This document shows positions 23,688 to 33,213 of a stretch of 64,000 nt of DNA, piece by piece (position 1 is the first letter of the stretch; each line of letters opens with the position of its first letter). The position numbers and the translations under genes are program-made. The DNA is taken from assembly GCF_900142465.1 (NCBI RefSeq), contig NZ_FRAX01000001.1, positions 186,001 through 250,000 of the forward strand, in the 5' to 3' direction. Source of the DNA: Fibrobacter sp. UWH6. Its GTDB lineage: Bacteria; Fibrobacterota; Fibrobacteria; Fibrobacterales; Fibrobacteraceae. The notes beneath the pieces were generated by a model. It was given only the letters and a program-made list of their open reading frames with translations. It was not told where the DNA came from and did not search any database.

Positions 23688-26600
23688 TGGCTTTTGTACA
23701 TCTTCAGACCCATTCCGAATTTTCTGTTCTTCAGGCATCTGCCCGTCTTGATGATATTCTTGCTGCCGCAGCAAAAGATAACGCACCGGCTATCGCCCTT
23801 ACCGACCATGGTGCCATGTTTGGTATTCTGGAATTCCAGACTCGTGGACAGGGGCTTAACAAAAAACGCAAGGGTGACGGCCAGCCTCCTCTGAAAACTC
23901 TGTACGGATGCCATGTCTATATTGATACCCCCAGCGCAACCAGCAAGGATAACCTGACATATGAACGCCTGACCCTTCTGGTTGAAAATGAAAAAGGGTA
24001 TTATAACCTGCTCCGTATCGTCAGTTACCGTTACGAAGATGGTGACCGCTGGGCTGAAATTCCTTCTGTTCCCCTAGAGACGGTGGAAGAGTTCAAGGAA
24101 GGTATCATTGCCATCGCAGGTGACTTTTTCAGTAAGTACGGTCAAAGTGTTGCCGCAGGTCGTAATTCCGTTGCCCGCGAATACATGGAAAGTCTCGATA
24201 AGATTTTCGATCACGACCATCTGTATTTCGGGGTGTGCGATAACGGTGTTCCTCAACAAAAATTGGTAAACGATTTTACGGTTCAGCTGGCAAATGAATT
24301 AGGCCGTGAGGTTGTGGCCGTAGGTGATGTCCACTACATCAACAAGGAAGATGCCCAGGCTCATAAAATCCTTCGTTGCATTTCTACAAAGACGACTTTG
24401 AATGATGCCGGTGACAAGAGATTCCCTACCGATGGATTCTACTATCAGACCGAAGAAGAAATGGTGGCCAAGTTTGGCCATATTCCCGGTGCCATCGAAA
24501 ATACCGTAAAGATTGCAGAACGTTGTAACTATACCGTCAAGACCGGTATCGGTGATGAATTCTGGCCTCGATTTGCCATTCCCAAGGACTTCCTGGAAGG
24601 TGAAGAATATCAGAACATCAAGGCCATCATGAAAGCCGAATACGATGCGGAATATCCCGTAGTTCGTGAACGCGAATTGAAGGGCGTCATCAAGGACAAG
24701 AAGAAAAAAGTCCAGGAACAGTATTGTGCCGAAAAGGGAATCGAACCTGACGCTCTAACTGATGATGACAAGGCTGAAATTGATCGTCTGTCGGCTCCCG
24801 AATTCTTTAACGAAGATGATAACAAGGCTTGGGACAAGGCTGTTCATCGCTGGTGTAAGCCGGGCTCTGACTCTGACATTTATATCATCCATCTTTGTAA
24901 TGGCTTCTTGAAGTGGCGCTTCCCCGAAGAAAATTTCAAGTTCCCCGAACATACGACGGACGTGGGCGCCCGTATGTACAAGGAGCTGAACTGTATCCGA
25001 AACATGAACGTGGCTGGCTACCTGCTCATTGTGTGGGACTTCATTAACTGGGCCCGTAACAACGGTATTCCCGTGGGCCCGGGTCGTGGTTCTGCTGCAG
25101 GTTCTCTTGTTACCTACATCATCGGTATTACGGACATTGACCCTCTAAAGTTTGACTTGCTCTTTGAACGATTCCTGAATCCGGAACGTGTGTCCATGCC
25201 CGATATCGATACGGACTTTGCCGACCGTGACCGTGGCCGCGTGATTGATTACGTGACCCAGAAGTACGGCAAGGAATGCGTGGGCCAGATTATTACTTAC
25301 GGTATGCTGAAGTCCAAGGCGGTAATTACGGACGTGGCCCGTGTTCTTGGAATTGCTCCTGCCGATGCCAAGGCGGTTACGAAACTGTTCCCCCAGCGTA
25401 CTTTGAACTTCAGTTTGAAGCAAGCCTGGACCGGTAAGGACAAGAAGGGTAACAACCTGGAAGATGATTATAGCCCGGAACCGCTGCAGGCTCTGATCAA
25501 GTCCCGCGCCATGTATCAGACCCTTTGGGATACGGCTCTGATGTTGGAAGATTTGCCCCGTCAGACAGGCGTTCACGCTTGCGGCGTTGTGATTACGCCG
25601 ACCCCCATTTATAACTTGGCTCCCCTTTATCGCGCCGCCCCCGAAGATACTCCGGTGGTGATGTACGATAAGCATTACGCAGAAGACATCGGCCTTCTGA
25701 AAATGGACTTCCTTGGTCTGATCAACTTGTCCATCATTCAGGATACGGTCCGAATGGTCAAGCAGAATCGCCAGATTGAAGTGGACATGAGCCATATCCC
25801 TCTGGATGACAAGGCGACCTTCGACCTTTTGAGTAAGGGTATGACCACTACGGTGTTCCAGTTCGAATCTCCGGGTATGCAGAAATACCTCCGTGAACTG
25901 AAGCCCAACCGTATCGGTGACTTGATCGCTATGAACGCCCTGTATCGTCCGGGCCCTATCGATCAGATTCCCCACTTTATTGCCCGTAAGCTGGGTAACG
26001 AAGAAATCGACTGTTACCATCCGGACTTGGAAGAAGTTCTGGGTGAAACTTACGGCGTTATCGTGTATCAGGAACAGGTGATGAAGCTTGCCCAGATTCT
26101 GGGTGGCTACACGCTGGGTGGCGCTGACAATATCCGCCGTATCATGGCCAAGAAGATGCCCGAGAAGATGGCTAAACTTGAACCGGAATTCTTCGAAAAG
26201 TGCGTTAACAAGGGCTACGACAAGGCCATGATTCAGAAGGTCTGGAACGCCGTGCTTCCCTTCTGCGGATACGCCTTTAACAAGAGCCATGCTGCTGCCT
26301 ACGCTTACGTTGCCTATCAGACCGCTTACCTGAAGACCCATTACGGCCCCGAATACATGGCCGCATCCATGACTTCCAAGATGGGTAAGACCGAAGATAT
26401 CGTGACCATCATTTTGGAATGTAAACGCCTGGATATTGAAGTGGTTTCGCCTAATATCAACGCTTCTGTGGGTGAATTTATCGCTAATGAAAAAGGTCAA
26501 ATTTTATTTGGCCTTGCAGGTATCCGCAATGTGGGTTCCGCTGTTGTGGAAGACATCGTTGCAGAACGTGAACGTGGCGGCAAGTATACCGATCTGTTCA

Positions 26601-27556
26601 GTTTCTGCAAACGCGTTGTAGAATATCAGGCTTCCCAGAAAGAAAAACGCCCGCCCATGAACAAACGCCTGATTGAAAGCCTTGTGATGGCTGGTGCGTT
26701 GGACGATTTCCCTGGAAGCCGCGCCGCCTTGATGGCCTCTGTAGACAAAGCTATGGACGTGGCTGCGAAAAAGCAGGAAGACCGTGACCGCGGTCAGATT
26801 TCCCTGTTCGATATGGGCGGTGGCGAACCGGCTATGGATAGTTCCGCCGAAGTTCTTGAAGAAGCGGAAGAATGGACCGCCATGGAAATGCTCAACAAGG
26901 AACGGGATATTCTGGGCTTGTTCCTGTCGGGCCACCCGCTGGATGAATTCCGTCCGGAACTTCAGGGCTTTAGCACCTGTTCCCTGGCTGAAGATGAGCT
27001 GAGCCATCATGTGGGTGATGCCGCCGTGGCCGTTGGCGGTGTGGTCATCAAGTTGAAGTCCATCGAAACGAAGAAGGGCGATACCATTGGTGTTGGCACC
27101 ATTCAGGATTTCCACGGAGACCTGGATGTCTTCTTCAAGAAGGATATGTGGGAACAGTTCCGCGATACCGTGACCATCGATGACCGCGTTCTGATGAAAG
27201 GCTCCCTGGAACCGCAACGAATGTCTGATGGCCTCCAGCTTGTTGTGCAGGAAGTCATTCAGTTGGATCGTGTCCGCTTCGATATGGTGAAATACATCCA
27301 TATGGCCATTCTCTCGAACATGGTGGATGAAGAATTTGCCGAGAAACTGCAGGACTTGATGGAACGTAACGCCCCCTTCGTAGAAGAAGGAGAACGGGGT
27401 TGTGACCTGATTTGTCATGTGGAATCTGAATCTGGCAACGTGCATGTGCTTGCTCTTAAAAAGAGCAAGGTGGTTTATTCTCCGGAACTTCTTGGAAAAC
27501 TTCGTAAAGAACTCGGCGCTATCAAGGTGTGGGTTTCTAGCAATGCAAGAAGGTAA
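23687..27556 (+). CDS. dnaE: DNA polymerase III alpha subunit
   Basis: 1289 residues, the replicative polymerase. An N-terminal PHP domain (HLQTHSEFSVL, LTDHGAMFGILEF) is followed by the PolC-type polymerase core: GPGRGSAAGSLVTYIIGITD and the catalytic DIDTDFADRDR, then QTGVHACGVVI, LIAMNALYRPGP and GYAFNKSHAAAYA. The OB and tau-binding regions follow. An insertion of about 70 charged residues lies between the PHP and palm parts (around residues 305-380: KDKKKKVQEQYCAEKG...). The PHP metal site appears partly intact. Start: ATG 23687 right after a TATATT box. The last 14 bases overlap lpxB. Confidence 0.98.
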   Translation: MAFVHLQTHSEFSVLQASARLDDILAAAAKDNAPAIALTDHGAMFGILEFQTRGQGLNKKRKGDGQPPLKTLYGCHVYIDTPSATSKDNLTYERLTLLVENEKGYYNLLRIVSYRYEDGDRWAEIPSVPLETVEEFKEGIIAIAGDFFSKYGQSVAAGRNSVAREYMESLDKIFDHDHLYFGVCDNGVPQQKLVNDFTVQLANELGREVVAVGDVHYINKEDAQAHKILRCISTKTTLNDAGDKRFPTDGFYYQTEEEMVAKFGHIPGAIENTVKIAERCNYTVKTGIGDEFWPRFAIPKDFLEGEEYQNIKAIMKAEYDAEYPVVRERELKGVIKDKKKKVQEQYCAEKGIEPDALTDDDKAEIDRLSAPEFFNEDDNKAWDKAVHRWCKPGSDSDIYIIHLCNGFLKWRFPEENFKFPEHTTDVGARMYKELNCIRNMNVAGYLLIVWDFINWARNNGIPVGPGRGSAAGSLVTYIIGITDIDPLKFDLLFERFLNPERVSMPDIDTDFADRDRGRVIDYVTQKYGKECVGQIITYGMLKSKAVITDVARVLGIAPADAKAVTKLFPQRTLNFSLKQAWTGKDKKGNNLEDDYSPEPLQALIKSRAMYQTLWDTALMLEDLPRQTGVHACGVVITPTPIYNLAPLYRAAPEDTPVVMYDKHYAEDIGLLKMDFLGLINLSIIQDTVRMVKQNRQIEVDMSHIPLDDKATFDLLSKGMTTTVFQFESPGMQKYLRELKPNRIGDLIAMNALYRPGPIDQIPHFIARKLGNEEIDCYHPDLEEVLGETYGVIVYQEQVMKLAQILGGYTLGGADNIRRIMAKKMPEKMAKLEPEFFEKCVNKGYDKAMIQKVWNAVLPFCGYAFNKSHAAAYAYVAYQTAYLKTHYGPEYMAASMTSKMGKTEDIVTIILECKRLDIEVVSPNINASVGEFIANEKGQILFGLAGIRNVGSAVVEDIVAERERGGKYTDLFSFCKRVVEYQASQKEKRPPMNKRLIESLVMAGALDDFPGSRAALMASVDKAMDVAAKKQEDRDRGQISLFDMGGGEPAMDSSAEVLEEAEEWTAMEMLNKERDILGLFLSGHPLDEFRPELQGFSTCSLAEDELSHHVGDAAVAVGGVVIKLKSIETKKGDTIGVGTIQDFHGDLDVFFKKDMWEQFRDTVTIDDRVLMKGSLEPQRMSDGLQLVVQEVIQLDRVRFDMVKYIHMAILSNMVDEEFAEKLQDLMERNAPFVEEGERGCDLICHVESESGNVHVLALKKSKVVYSPELLGKLRKELGAIKVWVSSNARR

Positions 27557-28697
27557 ACCGTACATCCTCTTTTGTGCGGGTGAAGATTCTGGAGACTGCA
27601 TTGGTGAAAGCCTAGTCTCTGCCTTTTTCAAAAAAGGGGCGCATCAGTTTGATGCCTTGGGCTCAGGTGGCCCCCGCATGCAAGGGGCGGGTCTGCGCGC
27701 TCTTGTGGAATATGAGGATTTGCCGGTATCCGGTTTTGGCGATGTGCTTCCTAAGTATCTGAAACTTCGTCGAGACTATAAGACTCTGGAAACGGTGTTG
27801 GCTAATCCTGCCTGCAAGGGGCTGGTGGCCATTGACTATCCCGGGTTCAACATGAAGCTAGTCCAGCTGGCGGGGCGTCTCGGAAAACCAAGCCTTTATG
27901 TGGCGCCGCCCCAGGTGTGGGCCTGGAAGGCGAAACGTGCCAAGCAGTTGGCGGTTGTTCCTCAGACACGACTGGCTGTGTTTTTTGAATTTGAGAAAGC
28001 CCCTTATGAGATGGAAGGATGCTCCGTTTCTCGTTTGCGACACCCTTTTGCAGAATCCACCCATGAAGAAGTGACGAACTCTTCCGAACAAAAAAATCTT
28101 CACGAAAAAATCCTGCTGATGCCGGGTAGCCGTAAGGGGCAGACTCTGCGCAATATTCCTGTTTTCCTGAAGATTGCATCGAAGTTCCAGGATCAAAATT
28201 TTGCTTTCGTCGCGGCCCGAAAAAGTTTGGTGGCCCTTATTCAAGACTGCCTAAACCGTTATTTCCACGGAAAGGTTCCCTCCTGGATTCAGGTGGTCGA
28301 GGCTCCCTCTCTGCCCCAGGAACGGTGTGCTTTCTATAGAAATTCCCAGGGGGCGATTTCTGCTCCGGGAACGGCTACCTTGGAACTTGCCTTGTCCGGG
28401 GTTCCCCTGGTCGTCTGTACCAAGCCGGATGCATTGACCTATGCCCTAGGGAAACGTCTTGTCAGGACGTCCTATTTTTCTCTCCCTAATATTGTTTTAT
28501 CGCAAGCGAGTACTGCTGAATTTATAAAGTACCGTTGGAATGATTCGTCTTACGAACAGGCCGCCGAAGCCTTAAAGTCGGCCATGTCATTACGCGAAAA
28601 AAAATCCGCAAAACTGGAATCAGAATTGCGGAATAATTTGTCTGAAGGACTGTCGTCAGAACAGTTAATGTCTGAATTTCTTGCTCAGTTCTTCTAA
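27543..28697 (+). CDS. lpxB: Lipid-A-disaccharide synthase
   Basis: 384 residues from the ATG at 27543; the longer open frame upstream lies inside dnaE. LpxB (GT19) signatures are FCAGEDSGDCIGESLV, ALGSGGPRMQGAGL, GFGDVLPKY, IDYPGFNMKL, PPQVWAWKAKRAKQL and SAPGTATLELALSGVPLVV. It joins UDP-diacylglucosamine to lipid X to make the lipid A disaccharide, so the organism has lipopolysaccharide. The usual E. coli SGE triad reads GEDSGD here. It overlaps dnaE by 14 bases and converges on mutL with a 33-base overlap. Confidence 0.95.
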   Translation: MQEGKPYILFCAGEDSGDCIGESLVSAFFKKGAHQFDALGSGGPRMQGAGLRALVEYEDLPVSGFGDVLPKYLKLRRDYKTLETVLANPACKGLVAIDYPGFNMKLVQLAGRLGKPSLYVAPPQVWAWKAKRAKQLAVVPQTRLAVFFEFEKAPYEMEGCSVSRLRHPFAESTHEEVTNSSEQKNLHEKILLMPGSRKGQTLRNIPVFLKIASKFQDQNFAFVAARKSLVALIQDCLNRYFHGKVPSWIQVVEAPSLPQERCAFYRNSQGAISAPGTATLELALSGVPLVVCTKPDALTYALGKRLVRTSYFSLPNIVLSQASTAEFIKYRWNDSSYEQAAEALKSAMSLREKKSAKLESELRNNLSEGLSSEQLMSEFLAQFF

Positions 28698-30575
28698 TGT
28701 CAAACGCATCAGGGTCGGCGTTCCGTAGGGGGATTTCAACGGTTCGTCGGTGGTCATGAGCTGGCCCATCAATGTGGCCATTTCTTCTGGTTTCAACTTG
28801 TCTCCTGCCTGGTAGGCGTTGGTCTTTGCCCAGGCCTTGGCGATAATGTCTTGCACCTTTACCATGTCGCCTTCGCTGTTGCCGTCGATGCTGTCCAGAA
28901 AGTCTCGTACCGCCTTGATGGCTCGTGACAGCGGCAATGCGCTGGGGATAGAACGGATCTGGTAAGTGTCTCCGCCAAAGTGTTCGATGTAAAAGCCCAA
29001 CTGCTGGAACTGGCTTTCGACAGAACTGAGAACCTGGGCCTCGATCTTGCTGAGTTCCAGATGTTCCGGGAACAGAAGTTCCTGGCTGTCCAGGGCGGAA
29101 CCGTTTCGCAAAGTCTCCAGAGCCTGTTCGTACAGGATGCGGGAATGGGCGGCATGCTGGTCGATGATGAGCAAACCGTTGACGTCTTCGCCGGCAATGT
29201 AGGTGTTGGCGATCTGGAAAAAGGCAGGGGGATTCCAGACGGGAGGAGCCTTGACCTCGGCCTTCTTCTCTGTTTCCAGGGAGATGACCTTTCCTGCTTC
29301 GGGGGTGCTGAACAAGTCCTGGTTCAAGTCGTCTTCGCGCTGTTGCTTTACCGGCTTAGGAGAAATCCAGGACTTGCTGAACGAAGGGGGCGTGTAAGAG
29401 GGCGTGTAAGGCTGCTTAGGGCCAGGATCCTTGAAACTTGTAGGGGGTGTGGGTTCGCTGACAGGTGCCGCAAACTGTAAGGGAGGGGCAAAGGAACTGG
29501 TCGGTGCCGCAGTCTCCGCAAACGAAGACGCTGCGGGGGCGGGCGAACTCATTTCATCGCTCAAGTCGATAAACGGGGAATTTGCTTCCATGTCCTGCTT
29601 GAACGTTTCGCGGATGGCGTGGAGGACGACCAGAAAGACTAGGTTCCCGTTGGCAAAGCGGACTTCTCGCTTGGCCGGGTGAACGTTTACGTCGAACTCC
29701 ATGTCGGGCATGTCCAGGAAGAGTACCGATACAGGTTTGCACTGGGCACCGTAAGGCTCGTAGGACTGGGTAACCGCCTTGCTGACCATCTTGCTTTCGA
29801 TGGGGCGGTTGCGGATGAACAAATACTGGTTGTTGCGCTTGCCGTTTGTTTCGGTCGTGGGGGAGACAAAGCCTGTGACGTGGATGCCTGCTTCGGTGTA
29901 GTCCACGGGGAGCAGCGCCTTTGCAATTTTAGAACCGATGGCTTCGGCGATTCTGCTTCGGAGCTCTCCGGGGACGCCTGTAAATACGGATTTGCCTCCA
30001 ACCTTATAATCGAAGCGGATCTCCGGGTGGGCGATCGCTGTCTTAAGGATGACGTCAAAAATTCGAGTGCTTTCTGAAGTTTCGCTACTCAGGAACGTTC
30101 GACGGACTGGAGTGTTGTAAAAAAGATCTTCTACCAGGAAGGTTGTTCCGCGACTTGCCTGAATATCCTGTTTTTCTACCAGTTCGCCTCCTTTAAGAAT
30201 GAGACGTCCGCTTTCGCCATCGTCTGTGGCGCTGGTGATTGTCAGCTTAGAAATGGCGGCGATTGAAGCCACGGCTTCGCCTCGGAAACCGTTTGTTCTT
30301 AGATGAAAAAGATCGTCGGCATTGTTTAGTTTAGATGTAGTATGCCTCAGGTAGCAGATGTCCAGGTCGGCGCTGCTCATGCCCTTCCCGTTGTCCGAAA
30401 CCTGGATTTTTTTCTTTCCGCCTTCTTCGATAGTGACTTGAATACGGGTGGCTCCCGCATCAATTGCGTTCTCGATGAGTTCCTTTACAGCGGATGCCGG
30501 ACGCTCAATAACTTCACCTGCAGCGATTTTATTGATGATTTCGTCTGGCAAAAAGTGGATTTCGGCGGTTTTCAT
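28665..30575 (-). CDS. mutL: DNA mismatch repair protein MutL
   Basis: 636 residues from ATG 30575. The N-terminal GHKL ATPase has IAAGEVIERPASAVKELIEN, DNGKGM, RTNGFRGEAVASIAAIS and RGTTFLVEDLFYNTPVR. A proline-rich linker follows (residues ~335-430), then the C-terminal dimerisation domain (IIDQHAAHSRILYE). The metal-binding DQHA(X)2E(X)4E endonuclease motif is not seen; instead DQHAAHSRILYE is the degenerate form. This suggests a non-endonuclease MutL, but that needs structural alignment. The 3' end overlaps the end of lpxB by 33 bases. Confidence 0.96.
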   Translation of the reverse strand: MKTAEIHFLPDEIINKIAAGEVIERPASAVKELIENAIDAGATRIQVTIEEGGKKKIQVSDNGKGMSSADLDICYLRHTTSKLNNADDLFHLRTNGFRGEAVASIAAISKLTITSATDDGESGRLILKGGELVEKQDIQASRGTTFLVEDLFYNTPVRRTFLSSETSESTRIFDVILKTAIAHPEIRFDYKVGGKSVFTGVPGELRSRIAEAIGSKIAKALLPVDYTEAGIHVTGFVSPTTETNGKRNNQYLFIRNRPIESKMVSKAVTQSYEPYGAQCKPVSVLFLDMPDMEFDVNVHPAKREVRFANGNLVFLVVLHAIRETFKQDMEANSPFIDLSDEMSSPAPAASSFAETAAPTSSFAPPLQFAAPVSEPTPPTSFKDPGPKQPYTPSYTPPSFSKSWISPKPVKQQREDDLNQDLFSTPEAGKVISLETEKKAEVKAPPVWNPPAFFQIANTYIAGEDVNGLLIIDQHAAHSRILYEQALETLRNGSALDSQELLFPEHLELSKIEAQVLSSVESQFQQLGFYIEHFGGDTYQIRSIPSALPLSRAIKAVRDFLDSIDGNSEGDMVKVQDIIAKAWAKTNAYQAGDKLKPEEMATLMGQLMTTDEPLKSPYGTPTLMRLTLEELSKKFRH

Positions 30576-30587
30576 GCCCAAAATATA
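30575..30587 (-). promoter_or_regulatory. -10-like box six bases before mutL
   Basis: On the minus strand TATATT, six bases (TTGGGC), then ATG. No Shine-Dalgarno is present; a leaderless transcript is suggested. Confidence 0.45.
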
Positions 30588-30686
30588 GCCATTTGTGTGA
30601 TGAATCTTGTTTTTTTTGCTAATTTAGTGGAACCAACTGGAATTTTGTGCATCTAGTCGAAAGAAACCACTGGAGTGAGGTTAAAA

Positions 30687-31985
30687 GTGCTTTCAAATCT
30701 ATTTTTGCAGTTTACTCATATCGAACTGTTGATTTCCTATCCTGTGAAGGATATTCTTACGCTCGTTAAGCGGGACTCTCGCTTTAACGTGAAGATGCTT
30801 AATGACATCTACTTTGAAGATTCCTTCGTAGATGAAAGTGCACATCGCCTGGTTATGAACAATGTGGTGAGCTGGCTGTACGAACGTGGTGAAAATCCGG
30901 ATACCTTCGTTCAGCGCATCATCGACCGCTGCGCCGCCTTCGAAGCTGTTCCGGCTCGTAGCGTGCTCCGTTCCTACCTCCCGTACGTTTCCCAGTTCTA
31001 CGCTACCGAAGATGTCCGTCAGCTCTGCCTCGACATCATTCCCAAGCGTTATCCGCTTTTGAACGAATCAAAGTTCCTGCGTCGTGAACTCGTTGATGGC
31101 AACCGCAAGGAATACTTCTCCTTCCGCTTTGACTCTCCGGGTGTTCTGGTGACCAACCCCATGCGCTGGTTTATCGGCCTCGTCCAGATTGGCCCCATCC
31201 TCCTGAACACTCCGGCTTACGAACACATTGAGTTCAAGGCTGCACAGACCTCCTTCATTGAAGCTCTTGAAAACCGTGCCACCGCAGAAATGCGCGATGA
31301 TGGCTTTATCTACGTTTCTGGTATCAAGGTCGGTAAGTACATGACCTTTGGCGACTGCCTGTCCGAGTACGGACTGGAATGGGAAGTCGAAGCCGAAACT
31401 AAGATGGCTTGTATCAAGGCTATCGAAGACGTGGTGGACGAAAAGACTGGTGCTGTACTGATCCACAAGGACTGCTACTACGGCTGTCCGGCAAGTGTGG
31501 TCTTCCTTGACTATAAGGCAAACGTTGTTGCACCGGAGCCTTTCAACAAGCTGATGAGCGCTGTTGTTAAGCAGGAATTTGATTCCTGGCAGCCCATCCA
31601 GCGCGCTCAGGAACAGCTCCTGGAAGCCATGAACGACTCCGTGACCATTATCTACTACAAGAGCGATGATTCCATTTCTGTGAACAGCAAGCACTTGATG
31701 CGTAACGTTCCTGCTCGAATCCTCCGCAACTTGCTTCGCGAATATACTGCTACCGGTCGTGAAGAATACGAAAACCGTGAATTCAAGCGAGATCCGGCAA
31801 TCTGCATGGATCCGCTGCGCCCCAACTTTGAAAGCCGTCTGAACCGCGTGATTGCTCACATTAACGGTTCTGATGATCCGGATAAGCCGACTGAAGGCGT
31901 TAAGAAGTTCTTCGAAATTGAACGTCATCGCCGCGGCGGTTTCCGCTTTGTTCCGAAGTGCAAGATTATTTTCCGCGAAGAATAA
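30687..31985 (+). CDS. Large conserved-looking cytoplasmic protein of unknown function
   Basis: About 432 residues from GTG 30687, chosen because GGAGTGAGG lies six to seven bases upstream (GTG 30675 is inside that site). I do not recognise a family. There is no signal peptide, no clear membrane helix and no obvious catalytic signature. The sequence is well structured, with aromatic-rich segments (SYLPYVSQFYAT, RWFIGLVQIGPILLNTPAY, KDCYYGCPASVVFLDYK). Codon use is that of a highly expressed core gene (CGT/CGC, AAG, strong C/T bias), so the protein is probably abundant. It stands alone with its own terminator. Confidence 0.85.
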   Translation: MLSNLFLQFTHIELLISYPVKDILTLVKRDSRFNVKMLNDIYFEDSFVDESAHRLVMNNVVSWLYERGENPDTFVQRIIDRCAAFEAVPARSVLRSYLPYVSQFYATEDVRQLCLDIIPKRYPLLNESKFLRRELVDGNRKEYFSFRFDSPGVLVTNPMRWFIGLVQIGPILLNTPAYEHIEFKAAQTSFIEALENRATAEMRDDGFIYVSGIKVGKYMTFGDCLSEYGLEWEVEAETKMACIKAIEDVVDEKTGAVLIHKDCYYGCPASVVFLDYKANVVAPEPFNKLMSAVVKQEFDSWQPIQRAQEQLLEAMNDSVTIIYYKSDDSISVNSKHLMRNVPARILRNLLREYTATGREEYENREFKRDPAICMDPLRPNFESRLNRVIAHINGSDDPDKPTEGVKKFFEIERHRRGGFRFVPKCKIIFREE

Positions 31986-32010
31986 TCCTGTAGCGTAAAC
32001 GATTCTTAAA

Positions 32011-32052
32011 ATAAGCCGTGTACGACTAGTTTGTTGGAAACGGCTTATTTTT
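32011..32052 (+). terminator. Terminator of the 30687 gene
   Basis: AATAAGCCG / CGGCTTATT arms around a ~22-base loop, followed by a T run. Confidence 0.7.
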
Positions 32053-32162
32053 TATTGCAGTAAAGATGACTGAAAAAATATGCTTATTCTTAATAATTTT
32101 ATGTAATTAAAAGTAAGATAATTGGTAGTTCTCTACTGCATAAAGAATGGTATATTTAGAAT

Positions 32163-32295
32163 CGTGAACGGGAGAAGGGTAAATCCTCAAACAACTCTAT
32201 CATTGCTCCCCTCCTGGTAAGTTCAAGGTTCCGGATTCCGCTCATATTTTCTCCTTCTTAGGAAAGGGTTCCCGTTAGGGAGCCCTTTCTTTTTT
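32163..32295 (+). ncRNA. Candidate small RNA with own promoter and terminator
   Basis: A TATATT -10 box at 32151-32156 precedes about 130 bases without any ATG-started ORF, ending in a strong terminator (AAAGGGTTCCC / GGGAGCCCTTT, then CTTTTTT, 32263-32295). AACGGGA (32167-32173) can pair with TCCCGTT (32270-32276), and GAAGG (32174-32178) with CCTTC (32253-32257). This gives a long-range closing stem that would compete with the terminator. I see no 4.5S, tmRNA, 6S or RNase P signature. The next gene starts 280 bases later, so a simple leader role is unlikely. Confidence 0.5.
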
Positions 32296-32500
32296 GATGG
32301 GGCTTGTAGCCCCATCAAAAAAGCTAACCCTCGGCTCGGAAATGAAAATGAGCAAGCTCATTTTCGCTTCGCTCGCCTTGCGGGTTAGTCTTTAACAAGA
32401 CTAAGGGCCCAAATGGCCGAACCCCTCCAAAACAAGCTTGTTCTTCGCCTCGGTGAGTCCGCAAGCGACCTCCCGCGACACTCGGCTGGTACGTATATTG
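32296..32500. repeat. Hairpin-rich intergenic region with a third REP-like copy
   Basis: This stretch has no gene but a chain of inverted repeats: GATGGGGCT/AGCCCCATC (32297-32318), GAAAATGAGC/GCTCATTTTC, outer GCTAACCC/GGGTTAG arms, and at 32447-32487 a hairpin. The hairpin shares its outer motif (GCCTCGGT ... CCCGCGACACTCGGC) with the palindromes at 1901 and 3089 but has a different core. Confidence 0.65.
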
Positions 32501-32578
32501 GGAAATTTTTTAACATTGCACTCGTTTTTGTGTTTTTCTGGAAATGAATGTATTTTGGGTGCGTATAGGAGGATCATT

Positions 32579-33047
32579 ATGCGAGTTTTTTTGTTCGCTT
32601 TTCTTTTTGTTTCGTTGGTTTTTGCTCATGAGCAGAATGCGGTTGGGAAGAATGGACCGTCTGTTTATCCCTCCGCAAAAGACACTTTGACGGATGAACA
32701 GTTGTTGGAACTCTCGCCAATGGACTGGAGCATTGATAGTACGGAAATTTATCGTCAGCTGGTTTTGAACGAAATTCCCGAAGCCCGCTATGGCCAGAAT
32801 GTTTTTGGTATCTTTGGTTGCTTCTGTTCCGCTGTTGCTTGTTGGTGGCCCGATTTTAGGGTATAATATCTATTACTTGAATGAACATCGTGCTCATGCT
32901 AGACAACTTGATGAGTATTTGAAATCTGAAAATGCCTACAAGCGTCGTAGGGCTGCCGGAAATCCTAATGCAGTTAGTGTCAGTATTGTTCCTACCATAG
33001 ACTTTGCTCATGCTGGTGGTGGAATGAATTTAATGGTGGCATTTTGA
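32579..33047 (+). pseudogene. Frameshifted small membrane protein
   Basis: AGGAGG lies six bases before ATG 32579. The first frame gives a signal peptide (MRVFLFAFLFVSLVFA) and a ~70-residue acidic region. Around 32780-32800 the frame changes: the second frame supplies a strong membrane helix (FLVSLVASVPLLLVGGPILG), then a basic segment with YKRRRAAGNP and a C-terminus ending GGGMNLMVAF. Together they make a plausible ~155-residue exported membrane protein. No slippery heptamer with a stem-loop is evident, so mutation or sequencing error is more likely than programmed frameshifting. Function unknown. Confidence 0.6.
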
Positions 33048-33088
33048 TTCATCTATAGTGCGGTCTTTTTGCAACGTCTTTAGATAGA

Positions 33089-33113
33089 AAAGCCCCGGAT
33101 TTTCTCCGAGGCT
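33089..33113. terminator. Weak terminator between the 32579 gene and thrC
   Basis: AAGCC-CGGA / TCCG-GGCTT with a TTTTC loop, A-rich on the left and only a loose T stretch on the right. It lies between convergent genes. Confidence 0.5.
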
Positions 33114-33213
33114 TCTTCAATTTTATTGTGTTGCGCGGAACCGGTCCGCGAAAAATTAGCGCTTTCTTAAAAGCATTTGCGCGACCTTCGACCGCGCCAA
33201 TGGCTCCCGAAAA

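Noticed and set aside
32579-33047. Programmed ribosomal frameshift
   Set aside because: No slippery heptamer followed by a stable stem-loop or pseudoknot is evident at the frame change.
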